A stretch of DNA of 19,451 bases, from contig CAMWXO010000016.1 of NCBI GenBank assembly GCA_947178245.1, positions 1 to 19,451 of the forward strand, in the 5' to 3' direction. This stretch comes from an uncultured Porphyromonadaceae bacterium (lineage in GTDB: Bacteria; Bacteroidota; Bacteroidia; Bacteroidales; Muribaculaceae). A model generated the notes under the pieces. The model did no database searches and was not told the origin of the DNA. It saw nothing but the letters and a program-made list of their open reading frames with translations. A program made the translations under genes and the position numbers. Below are positions 9,101-14,495 of this stretch, in pieces; the first letter of the stretch is position 1; each line of letters starts with the position of its first letter.

Positions 9101-9364
9101 GTTGTCTGTCAGCGGGAGTGTCTGGGGAGCGTAGCCCACGTAAGAGAACTCGGCCTGAGTCACGTATTCAGGCACGCTCAGCGTGAAGTTGCCGTCTACA
9201 TCGGCTGCGGCCCCCTGGCCTCCTCCGATGGGCAACACTGTTGCTCCGATTAGCGGCTCGTTGTTGTCCGCGTCCAGTATGACGCCGTGATAGGTCTTGG
9301 TCTGGGCGGAGAGCCCGAGACTCACTGCTATCAGTGACATCATAATAAGAAACAATTTTCTCAT
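6110..9364 (-). CDS. SusC/RagA family TonB-linked outer membrane transporter
   Basis: SusC-like proteins are TonB-dependent outer-membrane transporters that import oligomeric nutrients delivered by SusD. The 1084 residues are typical. Domains in order: signal peptide 1-20; a carboxypeptidase-regulatory-like domain at about 24-93 (YHGVILDADNNEPLIGATV and the DVDGNFTL block); a TonB-box-like stretch NDVVVVAFG (101-109); the plug at about 113-230, ending in ISVLKDAASAALYGARG then ASGVIIITTKKG; and a large beta-barrel ending in the terminal phenylalanine of GVEITF. No N-terminal DUF4880/STN signalling extension and no adjacent ECF sigma or anti-sigma gene are present, so it is not an obvious FecIR-type signalling transporter. 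It is the first gene of the susC-susD-lipoprotein operon, preceded by a 618-base noncoding region. I could not place a convincing promoter. Confidence 0.97.
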   Translation of the reverse strand: MRKLFLIMMSLIAVSLGLSAQTKTYHGVILDADNNEPLIGATVLPIGGGQGAAADVDGNFTLSVPEYVTQAEFSYVGYAPQTLPLTDNMVVKLNTTSTALNDVVVVAFGTTTKEAFTGSASVVNADDLKARTTANVANALVGSVPGLQMRSTTGAPGSDAGAITIRGISSVYADTNPLVIVDGAPYSESLSNISQDDIASISVLKDAASAALYGARGASGVIIITTKKGSNREAQIKVNAKWGSNSRAVQDYDVITDPGEYYEAYYSQIYNYNFYRQGMTPEAAHAASNSKLLSMLKYNAFTVPEGENLIGTNGKLNPNATLGRYYQLNGENRYLIPDNFTDIAYQNGFRQEYNFSINGGTDRSSFYASMSYLGEEGILKPSNYDRLTAQVRAEYQAKKWLKVGARVAYTHSNTKGNSDIDDESLGAGNVLYFTSMAAPIFPMYVRTYDDVDGKPGTPYIMTDKNGNPMYDFGVSTYINGSRPFASPGNAVGAQALDKAETTRNAINATFNATIDFTDYLKLDVLSNVNWGVNQYTYYGSIYNTLNTSANGKLTKRDTSSVRTNNSQTLTFYKYFGDHYLNVLAGHEYYRVDSNVLQGYAEGGFSTDILELFAFANHNFPSNTSYKGRYNVEGWFGSAQYNFREKYYASASYRRDASSRFAKGHRWGNFWSVGAAWMMSKENFMDNTKDWLDYLKVKFSIGQQGNDNLDSSYYWTDNYTLVPSTATTVSPVFRQLGNPDITWETSTNLNAGIEFGLFKNRLFGTIDFYNKNTSDLLFWISIPESMGSRGYYGNLGTIRNRGVEVSLTGIPVQTKDFEWSVTANLTTNTTKILKLPETKTRNYGGFYEDYHWFEEGGQMYNYMTYAYAGVNDQGEALYYYDPSLIDPSTDAMNTAKPGSVKSKDYVTTQTTQASRYACGSILPKVYGGLSTSARLKWFDFTLNFDYQIGGKVMDLRYASLMAPEENLSQTSAVTNIHKDYIKEWSPNNTASNLPRWMLGDSQGYVRSDRFLTNAGYFNFSSFVVGFTVPKFCKEIEKLRFYCSGENLCFWSARKGLDPRYSFDGNTSLGAYSPMRNVSGGVEITF

Positions 9365-9561
9365 AGTTTATTATTTGTTGTTGATGAATTACCTGTAGTC
9401 TTAGTGAGGGCGACGGCGGAATCCCGTTGTGACGCTACGCCGCGCCGCTATTCCGTATTGTTTCGGCGAAAGATTGCAATTATCTCATACTAAACGGTTT
9501 AATAAAACAATATGGTTAATTTTTGAAGTTAATTTTTACCTGTATATATGTATATGTATGT

Positions 9562-9592
9562 GGATATGATGCGATTCTCACCGCATATATCC
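9562..9592. repeat. Imperfect hairpin in the susC upstream region
   Basis: GGATATGATGCG (9562-9573) pairs with CGCATATATCC (9582-9592), giving 11 pairs with a one-base bulge and an 8-base loop. It lies about 200 bases upstream of susC and has no T tract on either side. A regulatory dyad or transcript structure is more likely than a terminator. Confidence 0.5.
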
Positions 9593-9754
9593 TTAACATA
9601 AAAACACAATTTAGTTAAAAAAGTTTTAAAAATTGCGTTTTTCACGCTTGTTCCTTAAAAAATATTATAATTTCAGCAGCAATTTTCGGAAAATGTTATC
9701 GGTTTGTTACTCTCTTTTCAATAATTAATCCAACTTTCGCAAGCTCAAGTTGAG

Positions 9755-9826
9755 GTTTAAATGGTTTAGATAGTTTAAATAGTTTAAATGGTTTAGATAG
9801 TTTAAATAGTTTAGGAAGTTTAAAGT
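9755..9826. repeat. Tandem array of eight 9-bp GTTTA units with a 27-bp higher-order period
   Basis: The units in order are GTTTAAATG, GTTTAGATA, GTTTAAATA, then the same three again, then GTTTAGGAA and GTTTAAAGT. The first six units form two identical 27-bp blocks (9755-9781 and 9782-9808). The array is noncoding and lies between pfkB and susC. Confidence 0.9.
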
Positions 9827-9853
9827 CCGGCTGATCTTTTAAACTTCCTAAAC
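9809..9853. repeat. Perfect 16-bp inverted repeat joining the two arrays
   Basis: GTTTAGGAAGTTTAAA (9809-9824) is exactly complementary to 9838-9853, with a 13-base GC-richer loop between them. It is the core of a longer imperfect fold-back formed by the GTTTA units on the left and the AAAC units on the right. Confidence 0.85.
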
Positions 9854-9887
9854 CTCATTAAACCTCCTAAACCTCATTAAACCTCCT
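9841..9887. repeat. AAACCTCC-type array complementary to the GTTTA array
   Basis: Five units follow one another: AAACTTCCT, AAACCTCATT, AAACCTCCT, AAACCTCATT and AAACCTCCT. Their spacing alternates between 9 and 10 bases. Each AAAC is the complement of a GTTT in the left array. Confidence 0.85.
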
Positions 9888-9891
9888 AATT

Positions 9892-9910
9892 CTGCACCAA
9901 CTTGGTGCAG
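9892..9910. repeat. 19-bp palindrome A (CTGCACCAA-C-TTGGTGCAG)
   Basis: Nine-base arms flank a single central base. TTTTG follows on the plus strand. Palindrome B, 54 bases away centre to centre, shares the CACCAA/TTGGTG core. It could be a protein-binding dyad or a small hairpin. No plus-strand gene is upstream that would need a terminator here. Confidence 0.7.
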
Positions 9911-9945
9911 TTTTGTAATCCGTTGAGTATTTGCATTTTGTACTT

Positions 9946-9964
9946 CTCCACCAAGTTGGTGGAG
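9946..9964. repeat. 19-bp palindrome B (CTCCACCAA-G-TTGGTGGAG)
   Basis: Nine-base arms flank one central base, followed by TTTTTC on the plus strand. It lies 18 bases past the pfkB stop codon. On the minus strand no T tract follows, so it is a poor intrinsic terminator for pfkB. Compared with palindrome A, each arm differs at the third base, and that change is compensated in the opposite arm. Confidence 0.7.
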
Positions 9965-9982
9965 TTTTTCTGTTGCTTTTTT

Positions 9983-10855
9983 TCAGACATCGCTTTCAAG
10001 CAGCCCGCGGACATCTGCGAGGGTAGCCGAGAAGGGCCCTTTCGCACCAAGTTTTATGCTGCACATGGCGGCCGCGAATGCTCCGGCCTCGTCGGGCGAG
10101 GCTCCGTGGCAGCGCTTGTAGAGATAGCCGGCCATGTAGGTGTCGCCGCAGCCGGTGGCGTCTACGGGGTCTTTCACCGGGAAGGCGGGGATGGAGTGGA
10201 AAGCTCCGCCGCAGTAGACGAGGCTCCCTTTATCGCCAAGCGTCAGCACCACTTCCTTCACACCCCATCCGGCAAGAATCCTCGCTGCCTCATGTGCATC
10301 GGCGGTGCCGGTGAGAGTGGCCATCTCCATCTCGTTGGCCTTGAGGATGCCGATATAGGGCAACGATTCCAGTTTGTCGGCATAGTCCACGGCCACCACG
10401 CTCTCCCCCTCCACTTTGCGCAGATAGCCCTGCACGTCTACCGAGACGCAGCCTTTGGAGCTCAGATACTTTATCGTCTCCTTGTCGAAATCGTCGGCCA
10501 GGAGGGTGCCGAGGTGGATTATGTCGCTCTCCACGTCCTGAAGTTTTTCCTTTGTGAAAGGATCGGCCTTTGCCAATACGCGCTGGGTGCGTGTGTTCAT
10601 GTCGTCGCCGTATCTGTTTTCAAACACTACGGATTTTTCCGACTCTATCGCCCTCACGTCTATTCCCTCGCCGCGCAGGGCCTCCACCACCGGCATCTCG
10701 CTCGCGGCCAATGACGTGATGAGCCGGAAGCCCTGAAGATCGATATTTTTCAGCGCCTTGGCGAAATAATAGGCTGTGCCTCCCGGCATGTCGGCCGTGA
10801 AGCGCGGTGTGATCACCTTGTCGAGAGTGATATGACCGATACATGTAAGTTTCAT
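9983..10855 (-). CDS. PfkB/ribokinase-family carbohydrate kinase
   Basis: PfkB kinases transfer phosphate from ATP to a hydroxyl of a sugar, polyol or nucleoside in the cytoplasm. The 290 residues are slightly short for the family. The substrate-side motif is PGGTAYYFAKAL (24-35). In ribokinase and most relatives the equivalent block reads GGxAxNxA, and here Tyr/Phe stands where the Asn is expected. KANEMEMATLTG (172-183) is the mid-protein metal/phosphate motif. DATGCGDTYMAGYLY (232-246) is the anion-hole signature with catalytic Asp238, where the usual GAGD is GCGD. Little sequence precedes the GG motif, so the lid is probably small. The gene lies 33 bases downstream of a FucP-like transporter, which suggests that the imported sugar is its substrate. 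The exact substrate is unknown; an inositol or nucleoside kinase is possible. Confidence 0.88.
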   Translation of the reverse strand: MKLTCIGHITLDKVITPRFTADMPGGTAYYFAKALKNIDLQGFRLITSLAASEMPVVEALRGEGIDVRAIESEKSVVFENRYGDDMNTRTQRVLAKADPFTKEKLQDVESDIIHLGTLLADDFDKETIKYLSSKGCVSVDVQGYLRKVEGESVVAVDYADKLESLPYIGILKANEMEMATLTGTADAHEAARILAGWGVKEVVLTLGDKGSLVYCGGAFHSIPAFPVKDPVDATGCGDTYMAGYLYKRCHGASPDEAGAFAAAMCSIKLGAKGPFSATLADVRGLLESDV

Positions 10856-10888
10856 AGAGCTTGGGGTGGAATTGATTGCGGTTATGTT

Positions 10889-12100
10889 TCAGCGGCGCCT
10901 GCGGCAGAGGCCCGTCGCGTAGGCGAGAACGAAGGCGTAGGCGGCCGCCGGGATGATGAAGGCAGCCGACAGGGAGACGGAATCGGCCAGGCTGCCCATG
11001 AGAAGCGTCCCTACGGCGCCCCCGATGGGGGTCATCATGAGGAAGGATGAGGCGATCTTCACCGATGTTCCCTGCGCTCCCGTGATGGTGATGGCGAAAA
11101 TAGTAGGAAACATTATCGCTTCGAAGGCGTAGCACATAAACAATCCGCAGCGTGAGATCCATCCGGCATCGGCCACCACGAGGAGCGCTCCCGCGAGGGC
11201 CAGCGCCCCGCATGCTGCGAGCGCTTTCTCCGAAGCCACACGGCTCATCACCCAGCTGCCGGCTATACGGGCAAGCATGAAGAGCCCGAGGGCGCCGAAC
11301 GAGAGCACCGCCGATGCAGTGGTCTTGTCCATCCAGCCGTCGGCGGTGACATAATTGATGAAAAGGCTGTTGATTGATATTTCCGCTATTTCGTAGAAGA
11401 AGAGTGCTGTCATCCCGAGCCGGAACGCGCGCGAGCGCCACAGGCTGCGGATGGCGGGCATCAGGGCCTCGCTCTCGGCGTTCTGATCGGCCTCCCCTTC
11501 GTGTGCGTCGGTGATCTCGGGGAGTCTTACGCGCATGAAGAGTATCGCTGTGGCAAGCACAGCTACGCCCATGATGCCGTAGGGCACGGCCACGCTTGAC
11601 CCGTGGCCGGAGAATAGGAAACCTCCTACCGTGGCCGGTGCCAGTATGCAACCGAGACCGTTGGCCGACTGCGCGAGGTTGAGCCGGCTTGCGGCCGTGG
11701 CCTTGTCGCCGAGTTCGGCTGCGTAGGGATTGGCCGCCGTCTCGAGTATCACCAGCCCGCACCCGATGATGAAGAGGGCTGCCAGAAACATTCCGAACGA
11801 CATCACGGCCGCGCCCGGGATGAAGAGCAGCGATCCCAGGGCGAAAAGCAGCAGGCCGGCCACCACGCCCCTGCGGTAGCCGGCGCGGGTGATAAGTATT
11901 CCGGCGGGCAGAGCCATGAGGAAGTAGCCGAGGTAGGTGGTGGCCTGAATGAGGGCTGACTGCGATATGGATATGTGGAGTATCTCCTGGAAGTGCTTGT
12001 TGAGCACGTCGAGGATGGCCCGCGCGAAGCCCCATAGGAAGAAGAGGCCGGTGATGAGGATGAAGGGGAGGAGGTATTTCTTGGTGACGATGCGGCTCAT
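10889..12100 (-). CDS. FucP-type MFS sugar:proton symporter
   Basis: This is a 403-residue inner-membrane carrier with about 12 hydrophobic helices and an acidic, hydrophilic central loop at about 199-214 (DAHEGEADQNAESE). It follows the E. coli FucP pattern: FFLWGFARAILDVL (20-33) with an Asp at 31 matching FucP Asp46, LETAANP (119-125) with Glu120 matching the protonatable Glu135, then RLNLAQ (139-144), and late PTIF and SSFLMMTPIGGA motifs. Keeping both acidic residues fits proton-coupled uptake of a hexose or 6-deoxyhexose. The start is placed at the ATG at 12100. A longer frame begins with a TTG at 12172 inside ftcD and adds a non-membrane tail, so it is rejected. The gene sits 19 bases after ftcD and 33 bases before pfkB, probably in one operon. 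Confidence 0.9.
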   Translation of the reverse strand: MSRIVTKKYLLPFILITGLFFLWGFARAILDVLNKHFQEILHISISQSALIQATTYLGYFLMALPAGILITRAGYRRGVVAGLLLFALGSLLFIPGAAVMSFGMFLAALFIIGCGLVILETAANPYAAELGDKATAASRLNLAQSANGLGCILAPATVGGFLFSGHGSSVAVPYGIMGVAVLATAILFMRVRLPEITDAHEGEADQNAESEALMPAIRSLWRSRAFRLGMTALFFYEIAEISINSLFINYVTADGWMDKTTASAVLSFGALGLFMLARIAGSWVMSRVASEKALAACGALALAGALLVVADAGWISRCGLFMCYAFEAIMFPTIFAITITGAQGTSVKIASSFLMMTPIGGAVGTLLMGSLADSVSLSAAFIIPAAAYAFVLAYATGLCRRRR

Positions 12101-12119
12101 GATCGGGTGGATTGGCGTG

Positions 12120-13811
12120 TCATATCTTGCTCCCGACAATCCGGAGGATCGCCTCCTCGCGCTTTGCGGCAAGACTCTCTATCCCGGTAGCTTCGCCGAG
12201 CAGGGAGGCGGCCGCATCCCGATCTTTCAGGCCGGCGGCGTTTACGCGCACGTTGAGCGCGGCTCCGCGCACTGCCGCGCGCGCCGCCAGAGCTCCCACG
12301 CCAGCATCGGTCACCGACGAGGGATTGCCGGCGGCAGCCATCTGCTCCACGAGGTCAAACACCTCGTAGGCCTTTTTCATCGTGAGCAGCGGCACCTGCG
12401 TGGCATAAAGCGTGGCCGCTTCCAGCGCCTCGGCGCGCCGGGCCTTTTCGTCGTCTGTCTTCTTGGGCATGGAGAAGACTTCCATTATACGGTTGAAGGC
12501 TGCGGTGTCTTCGTCTACGAGCCGCAGAAGTTCATCCATAAGGTGCTGCCCTATCTCTGCCATGTCGGAAAATTCCTCCCATCGGTCGTCGTAGGCCGCC
12601 TTGTGTGCCGAGAGATTGGCCACCATGGTGCCGAGGGCCGCTCCGAGAGCCCCCATGTAGGCCGATATACTTCCGCCGCCTGGAGCGGGCGATTCGGAGG
12701 CTGTCTCCTCTGCCAGGCCGCGTGCCGGGAGATCTGTCAGACGCCTGAAGGAGTCATCGGCGATCATATACTCGATCACTTTCTTCTTCGGATCGAAGGG
12801 TGCCAGCTCGTCGAGCCCCATCGACCTGACGGCGATGCGTATGATCTCGCTTTCAGGAATGCCCGTGCTGCGGTGCTGCTTCCTGAGGAAATGCTTCCCG
12901 GCCTCGATGAGGGTGCGCTTCGGCACCAGGCCGACTATTTCAGTGCCCGTCACGCGCACGCCCCGGGCGTCAGCCTTGCGGCATACCTCGTCGAAGGCCT
13001 CGTGGAGCGGCACTCTGCTGATGTCGGTGATATTCATCGACACCTGGGCTATGCCGTATTCATCTATATACCATCCTATGGCTTTCGTGCCGGGTAGCGT
13101 GCCGGGAATCATCACCGTATTTCCGTTCTCGTCTTTCAGGGGCTTGCCCGTGACCTTGCCTCCCTCGCGCATGGGGCGCCCTTTCTCGCGCACGTCGAAG
13201 GCTATGGCATTGGCGCGGCGTGTTGAGGTGGTGTTGAGGTTGAAGTTCACGGCTATGAGGAAGTCGCGCGCGCCTATGGTGGTGGCGCCGGTCTTGGCCA
13301 CATCTTCGTCAAACGGGCGGTTGCCGAAATCTGGGCCTTTCTCGGCTGACCCCATCTTCATGCCGAGCGCTTCATATTCACCTTCGCGGCATACTGCGAG
13401 ATTCTTGCGCTCGGGCCGCAGCGCGGCCGCCTCGTAGCAATAGGTGGGTATTCCGAGCTCATCAGCCACGCGCCGGGCAAGTTGCCGGGCAAGTTCGGCA
13501 CACTCTTCGAGCGAGATGCCCGACACCGGTATGAGCGGGCACACGTCGGTGGCTCCCATGCGTGGATGAGCGCCATGGTGAGCGCGCATGTCGATCACCT
13601 CGGCCGCCTTTTTTATGCCGCGAAACGCTGCCTCCACCACAGCATCCGGTTCTCCCACAAATGTCACCACTGTGCGGTTTGTGGCCTCGCCCGGATCCAC
13701 GTCGAGCAGGCTGATGCCCTCCACGCTGCAGATGGCGTCGGTGATTTCCTTTATCTTCGCTTTGTCGCGGCCCTCGCTGAAGTTGGGCACGCATTCTATG
13801 ATTTTCTCCAT
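12120..13811 (-). CDS. ftcD: Bifunctional glutamate formimidoyltransferase / formimidoyltetrahydrofolate cyclodeaminase
   Basis: FtcD moves the formimino group from formiminoglutamate, the end product of histidine breakdown, to tetrahydrofolate. It then removes ammonia to give 5,10-methenyl-THF. Both halves are present in 563 residues, close to animal and Bacteroidetes FTCD. The transferase N-subdomain (1-180) starts CVPNFSEG and carries MRAHHGAHPRMGATDV (75-90) with His82, the position of the catalytic histidine in mammalian FTCD. The transferase C-subdomain is at about 181-325 (FNLNTTSTRRANAIAF, SMNITD, ELVGLVPK-like EIVGLVPK). The cyclodeaminase domain (about 350-563) shows SPAPGGGSISA (374-384), DEDTAAFN (433-440) and GNPSSVTDAGVGALAARAAV (495-514). 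No hutH, hutU or hutI is in the window. The ATG at 13811 is preceded by a 38-base gap from the upstream gene. Confidence 0.97.
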   Translation of the reverse strand: MEKIIECVPNFSEGRDKAKIKEITDAICSVEGISLLDVDPGEATNRTVVTFVGEPDAVVEAAFRGIKKAAEVIDMRAHHGAHPRMGATDVCPLIPVSGISLEECAELARQLARRVADELGIPTYCYEAAALRPERKNLAVCREGEYEALGMKMGSAEKGPDFGNRPFDEDVAKTGATTIGARDFLIAVNFNLNTTSTRRANAIAFDVREKGRPMREGGKVTGKPLKDENGNTVMIPGTLPGTKAIGWYIDEYGIAQVSMNITDISRVPLHEAFDEVCRKADARGVRVTGTEIVGLVPKRTLIEAGKHFLRKQHRSTGIPESEIIRIAVRSMGLDELAPFDPKKKVIEYMIADDSFRRLTDLPARGLAEETASESPAPGGGSISAYMGALGAALGTMVANLSAHKAAYDDRWEEFSDMAEIGQHLMDELLRLVDEDTAAFNRIMEVFSMPKKTDDEKARRAEALEAATLYATQVPLLTMKKAYEVFDLVEQMAAAGNPSSVTDAGVGALAARAAVRGAALNVRVNAAGLKDRDAAASLLGEATGIESLAAKREEAILRIVGSKI

Positions 13812-13849
13812 GATGTCAGGCGTTGAAAGAGATTTTGATTTACATGCTT

Positions 13850-14425
13850 TTATATCAGTTGCAGCAGCCGCAGCTCGTCGCGCAGTTCATTCCCGCTGAG
13901 GGTGCGCCGTGTGGAGAGGATGCGCGCGAACTCGTTGATGGCCGGGTGTAGCCGCGGATTGGCGAAGATGCGGCGCGAGTATGATAGCGTCCGGTTGAAG
14001 AGTGCGTCAATCTCGTCGTCTTCGAGTCCGCAGCTCTCTTTTCCTTCGCGCTGGATCTCGTCGTGGAGCAGACCGAGCACCTCTACGGGCACGTCTCTGC
14101 GCATCCTCACGAGCGAGCGTGACATGACGTTGCTTATCACCATCGATGCCGTGATATGGAAATTCTGCACCAGATTGTCCCAGGTGCTTTTCGGGGATAT
14201 CGACGGGCTCCCCGAGAAGTAATATTCGTTGGAAAACTCCACCATCGTGTCGCATCCGTCGAGGCTCACCTCCGCCACGCGGTCGAAAGCGTTGAGCGAA
14301 GCAAGCGATATGGCCATGCCGGCCAGCCCGTAGGCGCGGTCATCTTCATTGGAATACTGAAGCAGTGTGCCGGCATCTTCCTTGTCGGTGACGGTTCGGT
14401 TCTTTTCGTTTTTCTTATCTTTCAT
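13850..14425 (-). CDS. Unrecognised helical protein, 191 residues
   Basis: I do not recognise this family. The protein has no signal peptide, lipobox or membrane segment, so it is probably cytoplasmic. A charged, lysine-rich start (MKDKKNEKNR) leads into predicted alpha-helical segments. The most distinctive blocks are YGLAGMAISLASLNAFDRVAE (split at residues 32-52), FSNEYYFSGSPSISPKSTW (64-82), NFHITASMVISNVMSRSL (88-105) and LHPAINEFARILSTRR (159-174). The ATG at 14425 is used; a longer frame starts with TTG at 14482 and adds an implausible tail. The gene lies 70 bases after the beta-barrel gene and 38 before ftcD. It may belong to the same transcript, but nothing in it points to histidine or sugar metabolism. 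An adaptor or regulator role is only a guess. Confidence 0.7.
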   Translation of the reverse strand: MKDKKNEKNRTVTDKEDAGTLLQYSNEDDRAYGLAGMAISLASLNAFDRVAEVSLDGCDTMVEFSNEYYFSGSPSISPKSTWDNLVQNFHITASMVISNVMSRSLVRMRRDVPVEVLGLLHDEIQREGKESCGLEDDEIDALFNRTLSYSRRIFANPRLHPAINEFARILSTRRTLSGNELRDELRLLQLI

Positions 14426-14495
14426 AATGATTCTCGATTCTAAATTCCCGGTTTTAAATTCAAAACAATCTGAGGGCGGCAATCGTTTGCGCCAC

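Larger units (their letters stand above)
9365..9982. other. 618-base AT-rich intergenic region upstream of susC
   Basis: No credible gene was found in either strand. The part nearest susC (9365-9480) is mixed in composition and probably contains the leader. The 9481-9720 part is strongly AT-rich, with a TG/TA-alternating run (9541-9561), an imperfect hairpin at 9562-9592 and many short A and T runs. The 9755-9889 part is a GTTTA-type array and its complementary AAACCTCC-type array. The 9892-9964 part has two related palindromes. A clean TAnnTTTG promoter for susC was looked for and not found. Confidence 0.8.

Noticed and set aside
9365..9540. Promoter of susC
   Set aside because: No TAnnTTTG box with a spaced TTTG was found on the minus strand. 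Only weak partial matches exist, so none is reported.
9755..9889. CRISPR array
   Set aside because: The units are only 9-10 bp, directly adjacent and without unique spacers, and no cas gene is present.
10620..12035. 471-codon minus-strand ORF in another frame of the transporter and pfkB
   Set aside because: It is rich in Arg, His and Gly, typical of an out-of-frame reading of GC-rich DNA. It overlaps two genes with clear family motifs.
12101..12172. Longer FucP-like transporter start at a TTG inside ftcD
   Set aside because: It would overlap ftcD by more than 50 bases and add an arginine/serine-rich tail before the first membrane helix. The ATG at 12100 fits better.
11949..13097. 382-codon plus-strand ORF opposite ftcD and the transporter
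   Set aside because: It is antisense to two well-supported genes, spans their junction and resembles no protein family.
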